The notes beneath the pieces were generated by a model. That model was not told where the DNA came from and made no database searches. It was given only the letters and a program-made list of their open reading frames with translations. A stretch of 58,048 nucleotides of DNA. Origin: an uncultured Prevotella sp. GTDB taxonomy: Bacteria; Bacteroidota; Bacteroidia; Bacteroidales; Bacteroidaceae. The position numbers and the translations under genes are program-made. Numbering within the stretch: the first letter of the stretch is position 1; the number at the start of each line of letters is the position of its first letter. The stretch is from NCBI GenBank assembly GCA_900554545.1, contig USHW01000011.1, forward strand, positions 1 to 58,048, written 5' to 3'. Of this stretch, positions 1-9,578 are shown piece by piece.

Positions 1-132
1 AGGTACTAAAAATATCTCATTCCCACAACTTTTTCAATAGTTTTCTTATACCGAACTCACGTTAAAACAATATCTTTACCTATAATAATACTTAAATTTC
101 AAAAGTAAAGATTATTATTTTGTCCATTCATA

Positions 133-164
133 CTTGCCATAATACATATTATCAATTATCTTTA
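133..164 (+). promoter_or_regulatory. Possible promoter of the glutaredoxin-like gene
   Basis: CTTG at 133-136, a 20-bp spacer and TATCTTTA at 157-164 each differ by one base from the Bacteroidota -33 TTTG and -7 TAnnTTTG elements. The start codon lies 27 bp further on. A second TATCTTTACC copy lies at 71-80. Both elements are imperfect, so this is a weak call. Nothing else was recognised in bases 1-190. Confidence 0.3.
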
Positions 165-190
165 CCACATCAAACAAAATAAATCAGAAT

Positions 191-493
191 ATGATAAAAA
201 TTTACGGAATGGAAACTTGCCCTGACTGCAAATATGTGGAAGAGCAAGTAAAAAATGACTGCAGATATGAGATTATAGACATTGGGAAGCATGTAAACAA
301 CCTGAAGGAATTTCTGCGCCTGCGCGACAGCAACTCTGCGTTTGATGCAGTAAAACGCCGTGGTACAATTGGTATTCCATGCTTCATTCTTGGGGATGGC
401 ACAGTAACACTTAAGGCCGATAAAGCAGGCTTGCATCCAAGCCCGAAAAATATAGAAGGACCATCATGCCGAATTGACGGAAGCGGCTGCTGA
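191..493 (+). CDS. Small glutaredoxin/thioredoxin-fold protein
   Basis: A 100-residue protein that opens with a beta strand and then a CPDC dithiol motif at residues 10-13, the place of the redox site in glutaredoxins. The cis-proline side of the fold can be seen in the TIGIPCFIL stretch near residue 60. It is therefore probably a cytoplasmic thiol-disulfide oxidoreductase; no specific partner can be named. The C-terminus carries two more cysteines (near residues 93 and 100) that are not part of the core fold. It is a single-gene unit, convergent with the phosphorylase gene and separated from it by a strong hairpin. The ATG at 191 follows a stop-rich leader, so the start is secure. The family assignment is firm, the physiological role unknown. 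Confidence 0.75.
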   Translation: MIKIYGMETCPDCKYVEEQVKNDCRYEIIDIGKHVNNLKEFLRLRDSNSAFDAVKRRGTIGIPCFILGDGTVTLKADKAGLHPSPKNIEGPSCRIDGSGC

Positions 494-519
494 TACCAAA
501 CATTATTATTTACAATAAT

Positions 520-561
520 AAAAAGATGGCGCAAGTATAAAATCCCTTGCGCCATCTTTTT
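520..561. terminator. Bidirectional intrinsic terminator
   Basis: A perfect 16-bp stem (arms 520-535 and 546-561) with a 10-nt loop. A-rich on one outer flank and T-rich on the other, it can terminate both the glutaredoxin-like gene (+) and the glgP gene (-), which converge here. Confidence 0.85.
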
Positions 562-584
562 ATTCAATACCTAAGCTGAACCAA

Positions 585-3140
585 TCAGAGCCACTTAACG
601 TAACAGAAGTCCTGACGGTGAGGCAGGTTGTCATTCTTCGGATACATCCTGACTGCCGTTTTATAAGTACCCGCTTCAGATGCTTCAACTGTAGCTTCGA
701 ATGTATATAAATTACCTTCTCTACTTATAAGTTTGAACGGGAATACATTTGAAATACGCTCTTCACCATTCTTGTCTGTAGTAACTGATACGAATTCAAG
801 GCCAACTGCGTCATTCAGCCCTTGTTCGTCAATAACAAACTTTATCTTGTATTCCACGCCTGTCTCCATACCGGTTGTAGGCATTGTGGTCTCTTTTGAA
901 ACTACAGCTATAGAGTCCCAACGCTCTGCCACAGTTTCCTTCCACTGGGCTATGTCCTTAGCAAGCCGGTTGTCGTTAGCCGAAAGCTTCTTGAAGCGCG
1001 CAGCCTCCTTCGTATAGAATTTGCTGTAATAATCGTCAAGCTGACGCTTCATCGTATAATGAGGCGCTATCATGGCTATGGAATTCTTTATCACTTTTAT
1101 CCAGCCTTCACTGTACCCCTTAGGAGTCTTGTTGTAATACAGTGGTATGATTTCATTTTCAAGAAGTCCATATATTGTAGCTGCGTCAAGCTGGTCCTGA
1201 TATCCCTGATTTTTGTATGTCCGCTTTTCAGTCAAAGCCCATCCGGCTCCTTCACGATAGCCCTCAAGCCACCATCCGTCAAGCACGGAAAGGTTTACAA
1301 CTCCGTTCATTTCGGCCTTCTCCCCTGATGTTCCAGACGCTTCAAGAGGACGAGTCGGAGTGTTCATCCATATATCAACACCTGAAACAAGACGACGTGC
1401 AAGTTGCATGTCATAATCCTCAAGGAAAATTATCTTGCCAAGAAATTCGGGACGCTGGCTTATCTCAAATATTTTCTTGATAAGCCCCTGCCCTGCACCG
1501 TCTGCGGGGTGAGCCTTGCCGGCGAAGAGGAACTGTACTGGACGCTCAGGATTATTGACAATCTTAGAAAGACGGTCAAGGTCTGTAAATAACAAATGAG
1601 CGCGTTTATATGTCGCAAAACGACGGCAGAAACCTATCATCAACGCGTTTGGATTGATTTTCTCAAGGAGCGATACCACACGTGCAGGGTCACCCTGATT
1701 CTTCAGCCATGTCTCGCGGAATTTGTCACGTATGTAATCTGTAAGCTTTTTCTTCAACGCCATACGTGTATCCCAAATCACATCGTCGGGAACATTATAA
1801 ATAGCGTGCCAAATGCTCTCGTTGCTTTGATCAGACATAAATGACTCATCAAAATACTCGGCATAAAGCTTACGCCACTCTGTTGCCGCCCATGTGGGGA
1901 AGTGCACACCATTCGTTACATAACCTACATGGTTCTCTTCTGGATAATACCCCTTCCATATACCAGAGAACATCTTTTGGCTTACCCATCCATGCAACTT
2001 GCTCACGCCGTTAACCTCCTGGCATGTGTTGCAGGCAAACGTTGACATACAGAATTTCTCGTTATGGTCGTCAGGATTGGTGCGCCCCATTCCGATGAAC
2101 TCATCCCATGTAATTCCAAGAATTGAAGGATATCCACCCATATATTTGCCGAAAAGACCTTCGTCGAAATAGTCATGTCCGGCAGGTACCGGCGTGTGTA
2201 CTGTGTAAAGAGATGATGCACGCACAAGCTCAAGAGCCTGGTTGAAAGTAAGGCCACCCTGTACATAGTCGCAAAGACGCTGCAAGTTGCATAATGCGGC
2301 ATGACCTTCATTGCAGTGATAAATATCCTTCTTTATGCCAAGTTTTTTCAAAGTAAGAATTCCGCCAATGCCAAGCAGTATTTCCTGCTTCAGACGGTTC
2401 TCCCAGTCGCCGCCGTAAAGAGAGTGGGTTATTGGCTTGTCAAAATCAGAGTTCATCTCGTTGTCCGTATCCAAGAGATACAGTTTGATACGTCCAACGT
2501 TGACACGCCACACGTATGCGTGAACCAAATAATTCACATAAGGCACGTCAACAACCAAAGGATTGCCGTCGGCATCCAACTGACGCTCAATGGGCAGGGA
2601 ATTGAAGTTCTGCGCCTCATAGTTGGCTATCTGCTGCCCGTCCATACTGAGCGACTGCTTGAAATATCCGTACCTGTAAAGGAAGCCTATTCCGCACATA
2701 TCAACATTACTGTCGGAAGCTTCTTTCAGATAATCGCCGGCAAGCATTCCAAGTCCGCCCGAATATATCTTAAGCACCTGGTTAATGCCGTATTCCATGC
2801 TGAAGTAAGCAACGGAAGGACGTTTCTTGTCAGGCTTTACATCCATGTATTTTCGGAACTTCGAATATACATCCTTCACATTTTTCATTATGGATTTGTC
2901 ACGCACTATTTCCTCCTTGCGGTCATAGCTTAAGCGTTCAAGAAGCAGGACAGGGCTATGTCCAACCTCCTCATACAATTCTTCATCAAGGCTTCTCCAA
3001 AGGTCTCTCGCCTCATAATTCCAAGCCCACCACATATTATGTGCAAGCTCGTCCAAACATTTCAGTTGTTCAGGCAATCTTGATTTGACAGTCGTTTCCC
3101 TCCATTGTGGGGCATTGCCATAATCTGCTTTAATTTTCAT
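585..3140 (-). CDS. glgP: Alpha-glucan (glycogen/maltodextrin) phosphorylase, GT35
   Basis: Releases glucose-1-phosphate from the ends of stored alpha-1,4-glucan using phosphate and pyridoxal phosphate. The 851 residues fit the short alpha-glucan phosphorylase family: an N-terminal DUF3417-type segment (residues ~15-120, rich in WW/W motifs), the catalytic phosphorylase fold, and the cofactor lysine at K608 inside GTSGEKAEMNG. A C-terminal ~100-residue beta-rich extension (from ~745) lies beyond the catalytic core and is common in Bacteroidales homologues. It is the second gene of a two-gene unit, 80 bp after the glycogen synthase gene, so synthesis and breakdown of the glucan appear to be co-transcribed. 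A bidirectional hairpin follows the stop. Start ATG at 3140 agrees with the family N-terminus. Confidence 0.93.
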   Translation of the reverse strand: MKIKADYGNAPQWRETTVKSRLPEQLKCLDELAHNMWWAWNYEARDLWRSLDEELYEEVGHSPVLLLERLSYDRKEEIVRDKSIMKNVKDVYSKFRKYMDVKPDKKRPSVAYFSMEYGINQVLKIYSGGLGMLAGDYLKEASDSNVDMCGIGFLYRYGYFKQSLSMDGQQIANYEAQNFNSLPIERQLDADGNPLVVDVPYVNYLVHAYVWRVNVGRIKLYLLDTDNEMNSDFDKPITHSLYGGDWENRLKQEILLGIGGILTLKKLGIKKDIYHCNEGHAALCNLQRLCDYVQGGLTFNQALELVRASSLYTVHTPVPAGHDYFDEGLFGKYMGGYPSILGITWDEFIGMGRTNPDDHNEKFCMSTFACNTCQEVNGVSKLHGWVSQKMFSGIWKGYYPEENHVGYVTNGVHFPTWAATEWRKLYAEYFDESFMSDQSNESIWHAIYNVPDDVIWDTRMALKKKLTDYIRDKFRETWLKNQGDPARVVSLLEKINPNALMIGFCRRFATYKRAHLLFTDLDRLSKIVNNPERPVQFLFAGKAHPADGAGQGLIKKIFEISQRPEFLGKIIFLEDYDMQLARRLVSGVDIWMNTPTRPLEASGTSGEKAEMNGVVNLSVLDGWWLEGYREGAGWALTEKRTYKNQGYQDQLDAATIYGLLENEIIPLYYNKTPKGYSEGWIKVIKNSIAMIAPHYTMKRQLDDYYSKFYTKEAARFKKLSANDNRLAKDIAQWKETVAERWDSIAVVSKETTMPTTGMETGVEYKIKFVIDEQGLNDAVGLEFVSVTTDKNGEERISNVFPFKLISREGNLYTFEATVEASEAGTYKTAVRMYPKNDNLPHRQDFCYVKWL

Positions 3141-3220
3141 AACTTATAATGTTCTATGTTTGTTTTCTGTAAATAAGTCACCTAATTCCAAAGTTCTCTT
3201 GGAATATCAATGGCGTCCGC

Positions 3221-4885
3221 TCATTTTTCAGACGCCCTCTCCCCCGCCTTGCGCAACGCATAATCATACGCCTGATAATAATACTTTATGAAATTACTCC
3301 AAAGAGCCTTTCTTGAAAGTTTTTCCGCATTGGCGCGCGATTTGTTTATATCCGAAACGGAAAGATTTGAAAACTCAGCTACGGTATCCTTTATCTTGTC
3401 TGCAACTTCAGAATAATTATAGTCAGTCCTATGAATTACCTTTACACCGTCCATTATCTCTCCGTAACGCCCAAGCTCCGAATTCACCCAAAGCCCAAAG
3501 CCGGCCAAATCAGAAGTTATACAAGGTACCTTAAAGGCGATGGCCTCCAACGGGGTGTATCCCCACGGCTCATAATAAGACGGATATATACAAAGGTCGT
3601 TGCCAAGCACAAGGTCGTAATATTTCATGTTGAATATGCCGTCATTCCCGTTAAGATAGCACGGCAGAAAGACAAGCTTCACATTGTCTTCACTGCTGTT
3701 GTTCATGTCAAGGTACTTCATCATGTCAAGCACATTGTCATGAGTCATATTATGCAGCCAATGTGTTATCATCGGAACGTGCAACGGAGTATCGAACTTT
3801 TGTTTGGAATTGACTCGGTCAATCAAATCCTGACGCGGTTCACCGACCCATCCAGGAACTTCAATGAAGGCCAATATCTTCTTGCCAAGACGGCTGTCCC
3901 GCTTCAAGCGGTTCATTGCTTCTATATACACGTCGACGCCCTTGTTCCTGAACTCATAGCGTCCGCTTGTCGAAACTATCAGTGTATTTTCATCGTCAAG
4001 TTCCTCTCCGAGCAAAGCATTCGCCACTTCAAATATACGCTTCCGCGCCGCCTTACGCTTGCGTGTGAACGCCGCACCCTTGGGAACGAAATCATTTTCA
4101 AAGCCGTTGGGCAGCACAAAGTCAACCTGCTTGTCAAGCAGTTCCTTGCACTCGTTGGCGGTAATCTCGCTTACCGTAGTGAAACAATCCACATACTTTG
4201 CCGTCTGCTTCTCTATAGAATGCTTGCTCTGCATGTTCAGTTCGCAAGCCATCTGGTCTCCGTTGTATGCGAAAAGATAATCATATAACGGCTTATTGTT
4301 GCCGGCAATGCTACGCCCGATACTCGTCGCATGGGTTGTGAACAATGTGGCAACCTGAGGCAGCCTGTTGTTCAAATAAAGCAAACCAAGCCCGGTCATC
4401 CACTCGTTTCCATGATAAATGACCTTCGTAGCCTCATCCAGATAAAACCTATAGAAACTTTCTACGACCTTGGCCGCTCCAAATGAAAACATGGAAGCCT
4501 CGTCATAATCCCCATAAGCATGAAGACTATCAACTCCATAATGCTCCCACAACCAAGTATAAATCTGATTTTTATCTTTATAATACTGATTGAAATCAAC
4601 CAATACAGCTACAGGCTCTCCCGGCACGCACCAGCGGCCAAGCCTCACTGCAAGCCCTTCCTTATCGGCCTGCACTTTCCATTCGCCGAAAAGTCCCTTG
4701 TCTTCCTTAAAATAAAGACTGTTGGCATCGCCCAAATCCGGGCCGATGAATATTATCTTATCTTTGAATGCATCTTGCAATGTTTTTGCACGTGTTGAAA
4801 GCACTGTGTATATACCCCCAACCTTGTTGCATACTTCCCAACTCGATTCAAATATGTAATCAGGAGTTAATAATCCGTTTGCCAT
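3221..4885 (-). CDS. Glycogen synthase, GT3 (animal/fungal type)
   Basis: Transfers glucose from a nucleotide sugar to growing glycogen. The 554-residue sequence is of the eukaryote-type GT3 family, not the bacterial GT5 GlgA: the N-terminal ESSWEVCNKVGGIYTVLS block matches the GYS donor loop region, and the E-x7-E pair of retaining GT-B enzymes is E439/E447 in YEPWGYTPLE, followed by the ITSDLAGFG segment typical of GYS enzymes. GT3 synthases are known in Bacteroidota. The donor (UDP- or ADP-glucose) cannot be read from sequence. It is the first gene of the synthase-phosphorylase operon with its own promoter at 4910-4939. No branching enzyme gene lies nearby. Confidence 0.9.
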   Translation of the reverse strand: MANGLLTPDYIFESSWEVCNKVGGIYTVLSTRAKTLQDAFKDKIIFIGPDLGDANSLYFKEDKGLFGEWKVQADKEGLAVRLGRWCVPGEPVAVLVDFNQYYKDKNQIYTWLWEHYGVDSLHAYGDYDEASMFSFGAAKVVESFYRFYLDEATKVIYHGNEWMTGLGLLYLNNRLPQVATLFTTHATSIGRSIAGNNKPLYDYLFAYNGDQMACELNMQSKHSIEKQTAKYVDCFTTVSEITANECKELLDKQVDFVLPNGFENDFVPKGAAFTRKRKAARKRIFEVANALLGEELDDENTLIVSTSGRYEFRNKGVDVYIEAMNRLKRDSRLGKKILAFIEVPGWVGEPRQDLIDRVNSKQKFDTPLHVPMITHWLHNMTHDNVLDMMKYLDMNNSSEDNVKLVFLPCYLNGNDGIFNMKYYDLVLGNDLCIYPSYYEPWGYTPLEAIAFKVPCITSDLAGFGLWVNSELGRYGEIMDGVKVIHRTDYNYSEVADKIKDTVAEFSNLSVSDINKSRANAEKLSRKALWSNFIKYYYQAYDYALRKAGERASEK

Positions 4886-4909
4886 CTATACTTCTTAATA
4901 AGACGGCTG

Positions 4910-4939
4910 CAAATATACAAAATTTTGTGCAGCCGCAAA
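4910..4939 (-). promoter_or_regulatory. Bacteroidota promoter of the glycogen operon
   Basis: On the minus strand, -33 TTTG at 4936-4939, an 18-bp spacer and -7 TATATTTG at 4910-4917. The synthase start is 25 bp downstream. The -7 region also lies in a small dyad (GCAAATATACAAAATTTTGTGC region, 4909-4930). Confidence 0.65.
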
Positions 4940-5088
4940 CCATGCAAATGTGAATTTTAGTAAAAACAGCCGCCATTCTTGACGTATGCAAATCAATACG
5001 GCTCGGCAAGCATATCAACGCTTCACCTCTTTTATATTATTGAAAAACATGTAACACAAAAGACAAACATTGTATCGCAAAAACAACA

Positions 5089-5124
5089 AGGCGGAGACAA
5101 CCTTAAAAAAGATTGTCTCCGCCT
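5089..5124 (-). terminator. Intrinsic terminator of mutAB
   Basis: Perfect 12-bp stem (5089-5100 with 5113-5124), 12-nt loop, then a T-rich tail when read on the minus strand. It lies 50 bp past the mutB stop codon. Confidence 0.85.
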
Positions 5125-5173
5125 AAATGATTGTGGTTGTCTGTAATGCCGTCAGATGGCGACATCACAAACA

Positions 5174-7318
5174 TTACTTGTCAAGCAAGATGTCCATCAT
5201 CTCACAAGCAGCCTTGGCTACAGATGTACCAGGGCCGAAGATGGCGGCCACACCTGCCTTGTAAAGGAAGTCATAGTCCTGTGCCGGGATAACGCCTCCT
5301 GCTATCACCATGATATCTTCACGGCCAAGTTTCTTCAATTCTTCTATAAGCTGAGGAATAAGCGTCTTATGTCCGGCGGCAAGCGAACTTGCACCTACGA
5401 TGTGGACGTCGTTCTCTACAGCTTCACGAGCAGCCTCAGCCGGTGTCTGGAACAGCGGTCCCATGTCAACGTCGAAACCACAGTCGGCATAGCCTGTCGC
5501 AACGACTTTTGCACCACGGTCGTGTCCGTCCTGACCCATCTTTGCGATGAAGATACGTGGACGGCGGCCTTCTTTCTTCGCAAACTCTTCTGTCAACTCG
5601 CAGGCTTTCTTATAGTCCGCGTCGTTCTTGCTTTCTGATGAATACACGCCTGATATTGTTCTGATAACTGCTTTATAACGGCCTACAATCTTTTCGCAGG
5701 CATCACTTATCTCACCAAGGGTACAACGTGCCTTGGCGCACTCAACGGCAAGCTCGAGAAGGTTGCCCTCTCCCGTGCGTACACATTCAGTAAGGGCGTC
5801 GAGCGTCTGCTGTGCCTTGGCGTTGTCGCGTGAAGCGCGCAACTGTGCAAGCGCTTCTTCCTGCTCTTTGCGCACAGCCGAGTTATCAACCTCGAGAATG
5901 TCAATCGGGTCTTCGTGGTCGAGGCGGTACTTGTTTGTGCCGACGATAGTCTGCACTCCGCTGTCGATGCGCGCCTGGGTGCGTGCCGCAGCTTCCTCGA
6001 TGCGCATCTTTGGAACGCCGGTTTCAATGGCCTTGGCCATTCCGCCAAGCTTCTCTATTTCCTGAATGTGCTCCCAAGCCTTGTGCGCAAGCTCGTTTGT
6101 CAGGCTCTCCACATAGTATGAACCGGCCCACGGGTCGATATGTTTGCAGATTTTCGTCTCGTTCTGGATGTATATCTGGGTGTTGCGTGCGATACGTGCG
6201 GAGAAGTCGGTCGGCAGCGCGATTGCCTCGTCGAGCGCGTTGGTGTGCAGACTCTGGGTGTGGCCGAGAGCCGCGGTCATGGCCTCGATGCAGGTACGGC
6301 CTACGTTGTTGAACGGGTCTTGCTCTGTCAGAGACCAGCCTGAAGTCTGCGAGTGGGTACGCAGCATGAGCGACTTCGGGTTCTTCGGGTTGAACTGCTC
6401 AATGACTTTCGCCCACAGCATACGGGCTGCACGCATCTTGGCAACCTCCATAAAGTGGTTCATTGAAATGCCCCAGAAGAACGACAGGCGCGGAGCGAAT
6501 GCGTCGATGTCGATGCCTGCGTTGACTCCGGCGCGCACATACTCCAGTCCGTCGGCAATGGTGTAGGCCAATTCAATGTCGGCCGTAGCGCCGGCCTCCT
6601 GCATGTGGTAGCCGGAGATTGAAATGGAGTTGAACTTAGGCATGAACTTTGACGTGTACGCAAAGATGTCACTGATAATCCTCATCGAGAATGCGGGCGG
6701 ATATATATAGGTGTTGCGCACCATGAACTCCTTTAAGATGTCGTTCTGTATCGTTCCGGCCATCTCCTCAAGCTTTGCTCCCTGCTCAAGACCGGCTACT
6801 ATGTAGAACGCCATAATAGGCAGCACGGCACCGTTCATTGTCATTGACACTGACATCTTGTTCAATGGAATACCGTTGAACAGCACCTTCATGTTCTCTA
6901 CCGAGCAGATAGAAACGCCGGCCTTGCCCACGTCGCCTATGACACGCGCGTTGTCAGGGTCGTAACCGCGATGGGTCGGAAGGTCAAAAGCAACCGACAG
7001 ACCTTTCTGTCCGCTGGCAAGATTGCGGCGGTAGAAAGCGTTGCTCTCCTCTGCTGTTGAAAATCCGGCATACTGGCGGATTGTCCACGGACGGAACGGA
7101 TACATCATGCTGTAAGGACCGCGCAAGAAAGGAGGCAGGCCGGCCGTATAGTCGAGATGCTCCATTCCTTCAAGGTCTTCCTTGGTGTAAGCCGGTTTCA
7201 CCATGATGTGCTCAGGTGTCCTCCAGTCGGGGGTTATGTTGTTGTCTTTCTGCCATTTAGCCCCGTCTGACGACTTTATGCCGGAAAATATGTCGATGTC
7301 GTTGAAATTCTTTCTCAT
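5174..7318 (-). CDS. mutB: Methylmalonyl-CoA mutase large (catalytic) subunit
   Basis: Adenosylcobalamin-dependent interconversion of succinyl-CoA and methylmalonyl-CoA, a step of the succinate-to-propionate route. The 714 residues comprise the TIM-barrel substrate domain (~30-545) and a C-terminal B12-binding domain (~580-714). The cobalamin signature DxHxxG is present as DGHDRG with the axial histidine at H599. The start codon overlaps the mutA stop by 4 bases (ATGA, 7315-7318), so the two subunits are translationally coupled and form the usual heterodimer. The GTPase chaperone MeaB and methylmalonyl-CoA epimerase genes, often adjacent, are not in the window. Terminated by the hairpin at 5089-5124. 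Confidence 0.97.
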   Translation of the reverse strand: MRKNFNDIDIFSGIKSSDGAKWQKDNNITPDWRTPEHIMVKPAYTKEDLEGMEHLDYTAGLPPFLRGPYSMMYPFRPWTIRQYAGFSTAEESNAFYRRNLASGQKGLSVAFDLPTHRGYDPDNARVIGDVGKAGVSICSVENMKVLFNGIPLNKMSVSMTMNGAVLPIMAFYIVAGLEQGAKLEEMAGTIQNDILKEFMVRNTYIYPPAFSMRIISDIFAYTSKFMPKFNSISISGYHMQEAGATADIELAYTIADGLEYVRAGVNAGIDIDAFAPRLSFFWGISMNHFMEVAKMRAARMLWAKVIEQFNPKNPKSLMLRTHSQTSGWSLTEQDPFNNVGRTCIEAMTAALGHTQSLHTNALDEAIALPTDFSARIARNTQIYIQNETKICKHIDPWAGSYYVESLTNELAHKAWEHIQEIEKLGGMAKAIETGVPKMRIEEAAARTQARIDSGVQTIVGTNKYRLDHEDPIDILEVDNSAVRKEQEEALAQLRASRDNAKAQQTLDALTECVRTGEGNLLELAVECAKARCTLGEISDACEKIVGRYKAVIRTISGVYSSESKNDADYKKACELTEEFAKKEGRRPRIFIAKMGQDGHDRGAKVVATGYADCGFDVDMGPLFQTPAEAAREAVENDVHIVGASSLAAGHKTLIPQLIEELKKLGREDIMVIAGGVIPAQDYDFLYKAGVAAIFGPGTSVAKAACEMMDILLDK

Positions 7319-9177
7319 TTTATTCCCAATTTAGCGTTATACTCTTTCAATGTCTCAAGCACGTTGCAACGCACGTGAATAAAGTTCTCTATGCCTGCGG
7401 CCTTGAGTTCGTCCATGCAGGCAGGGGCACCGGCCACTACGAACATGGCGCGTCCGTCAAGATACTTGAACGCCGGAACGGCATACTCTGCATACTCGTC
7501 GTCGCTCGAGCACAGCACAACAATGTCGGCGCCGGCCTTCAATGCGGCATCAACACCTTCTTCCACGGTTTTGAAACCGAGGTTGTCTACAACCTTATAA
7601 CCGGCGCAGGCAAGGAAATTGCAGCTGAACTGGGCGCGCGCCTGGCGCATTGCAAGATTGCCTATTGTAAGCATGAAAGCTACAGGAATCTTTCCGCTTT
7701 CTTCCACTTTCAAGCGCAAATCCTCATAATCTGCAGCAAGACGTGTCGTATCGATGGCCTTAAACTGCGCTTCATGCTTGTGTCCGCCTCCGCATGAGCA
7801 AGTGCAGGCTACGGGACGTTTGCCATCTGACTTTTCCGTAAAGTTGGGGAACTGGTTTGTTCCGAGGATGAACTCCTTGCGCTTTGCGGCAGCTTCATGG
7901 CGCTTTGCATTCGTGGCGTTGATGTCATCCTGCACAACACCCTTCTTCGCGGCTTCAAGGAAACCGCCTTCTTCTTCGACTTTGAGAAATATCTTCCAGC
8001 CTTCGTTGGCGAGCGAAGTTGTCAGCTCTTCTACGAAATAGCTTCCGGCCGCCGGGTCTACCACCTTGTCGAAGTGGCTTTCCTCCTTTAACAGCAGCTG
8101 CTGGTTGCGTGCTATGCGCTCCGAGAAGTCGTTAGGAGTTTCGTAAGCGGCGTCAAACGGTGTAACGACGATTGAGTGTACACCGGCAAGAGCCGCACTC
8201 ATCGACTCTGTCTGCGAACGAAGCAGGTTTACGTAGCTGTCGAACAGCGTCATGTTGTATTTTGAAGTGATGGCGTTTACGCACATCATGCAAGATGCGT
8301 CAGACTTCGGCTCATACCTCTTTACTATCTCGGCCCACAACAGGCGCGCCGCACGGAACTTCGCGATTTCCATAAAGAAGTTCTCGGATATGCCCATGTT
8401 GAATGTGAGCTTGCTTGCGGCGAGGTCGATGTCAACGCCGGCATCTGTCATAATATTAAGGTATTCGTTGCCCCATGCCATGGCATAGCCAAGCTCCTGT
8501 ACGATGTACGCGCCGGAATTGTTGAGCGAAACGGCGTTTACTGAGATGCAACGGAAACGCGGATAGTCCTTCAAAGCTTCCACTATCTGCGGTGCAAGGG
8601 CAAGCAACGGCGTTGTGTCATGACCCTTCATTACGATTTTCTCCATCGGGTCCCAGTCAAGAGAACCGCACACCTTGTCTTTGGCATACCCTTTTTTGTC
8701 GAAATAAGCGGCAAGGATTTGCGCCAGTTCAAGAGTGTGACGCTTGCAAGTGTTGAAGTTCAGCTCAACGGCTTCACATTCTATTCCGTCAAGCAATTCC
8801 TCAACAAAAGCCTCGCTTACGCTGTCGCCCGGAATTTTGAAACCTACGGAATCGACACCCCTGTTCAGAATGTCGCGGGCCTTTGCATTGGCGGCCTTTG
8901 CGTCATCGGCAACAATGTCCTGGCGCACATACCAACAGTTGCAGGCTTTCTTGTTTCCGCGCACGTATGGGAACTCACCCGGCAAAGCGTCGGGAGTGTT
9001 GAGCTTCAACACGTCTTCCCGCAGATAAAATGGCTGGACATCGAAGCCCTCGTTTGTCCGCCAAACCAAACGCTTGTTGAAATCAGCGCCTTTCAGGTCG
9101 ACCTGAATCTTGTCAAGCCATTCCTGGCGTGTGGGCGCTTTGAACTCGCTGAAGAGTTTTTCTTTACAGTTTGACAT
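7315..9177 (-). CDS. mutA: Methylmalonyl-CoA mutase small subunit
   Basis: The 620-residue partner of MutB. It has the same two-domain plan, but the C-terminal flavodoxin-like domain (from ~residue 480) lacks the DxHxxG cobalamin motif, as expected for the non-catalytic subunit. A cysteine/histidine-rich stretch (CTCSCGGGHKH, near residue 465) links the domains. It is the first gene of the mutAB unit. The closest promoter-like site is ~395 bp upstream at 9571-9578, so the mRNA would carry a long leader containing repeat array A. No recognised cobalamin riboswitch was seen in that leader. Start ATG at 9177 fits the family. Confidence 0.95.
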   Translation of the reverse strand: MSNCKEKLFSEFKAPTRQEWLDKIQVDLKGADFNKRLVWRTNEGFDVQPFYLREDVLKLNTPDALPGEFPYVRGNKKACNCWYVRQDIVADDAKAANAKARDILNRGVDSVGFKIPGDSVSEAFVEELLDGIECEAVELNFNTCKRHTLELAQILAAYFDKKGYAKDKVCGSLDWDPMEKIVMKGHDTTPLLALAPQIVEALKDYPRFRCISVNAVSLNNSGAYIVQELGYAMAWGNEYLNIMTDAGVDIDLAASKLTFNMGISENFFMEIAKFRAARLLWAEIVKRYEPKSDASCMMCVNAITSKYNMTLFDSYVNLLRSQTESMSAALAGVHSIVVTPFDAAYETPNDFSERIARNQQLLLKEESHFDKVVDPAAGSYFVEELTTSLANEGWKIFLKVEEEGGFLEAAKKGVVQDDINATNAKRHEAAAKRKEFILGTNQFPNFTEKSDGKRPVACTCSCGGGHKHEAQFKAIDTTRLAADYEDLRLKVEESGKIPVAFMLTIGNLAMRQARAQFSCNFLACAGYKVVDNLGFKTVEEGVDAALKAGADIVVLCSSDDEYAEYAVPAFKYLDGRAMFVVAGAPACMDELKAAGIENFIHVRCNVLETLKEYNAKLGIK

Positions 9178-9310
9178 AAAATCTTTTTATAATAAGTTTA
9201 AGATACACCTTTAATAATAAACAGCCGCCATCTACACTGACAGTCAAGACAGCCAATCCGTCAAGCCTTACCTTGCCGCCGGGCAATACGCACACCTTAC
9301 ACTGGTTTGC

Positions 9311-9399
9311 AAAAGGCCACCTTTCGGCCTCCAATACATGGCCTTTCATGCCCTAAAAGGCGGCCTTTTACCCGGCGAAATGCCACGTTTTGCAAAGCG
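9311..9399. repeat. 22-bp double-palindrome repeat array A (4 units)
   Basis: Four head-to-tail units at 9311-9332, 9333-9354, 9355-9377 and 9378-9399 (22, 22, 23, 22 bp). Each has an AAAAGG-like left arm and a CCTTTT-like right arm, then ~7 bp ending in a G/C-rich spacer. It lies in the leader upstream of mutA. The same family recurs at seven other intergenic places in this window. Confidence 0.8.
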
Positions 9400-9570
9400 A
9401 AGCATAAGCATCTGGATGTCAAAGACTTACCAATCGTCTATCGCCTAACGGCCTTCAGCCTGCCTGCAAAGCAGCAATGAGAACGCCGTTGAATACGGCC
9501 TGCTCAGCCAAAATGTCACGGTCGCAACCGTAATACATGCCATTACCTGCCGCACAAGCTATCTTAAATG
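9400..9570 (-). other. Unassigned part of the mutA leader, with a short ORF-like frame
   Basis: This stretch between array A and the -7 site contains no gene that can be recognised. On the minus strand one frame stays open from the promoter region to a TGA at 9455-9457. It includes an ATG followed by 26 codons (beginning MYYGCDRDILAEQ). The peptide resembles no family known to me. It could be a leader peptide, a gene remnant or chance. Confidence 0.25.
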
Positions 9571-9578
9571 CAAAGATA
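9571..9578 (-). promoter_or_regulatory. -7 element, probable mutA promoter
   Basis: Minus-strand TATCTTTG matches TAnnTTTG exactly. No TTTG is seen at the expected distance upstream, so support is from the -7 element only. If used, the mutA leader is about 390 nt. Confidence 0.4.

Noticed and set aside
9178..9570. Cobalamin riboswitch upstream of mutA
   Set aside because: Expected because MutAB needs B12, but the conserved B12-box type sequence and its core helices were not found on the minus strand.
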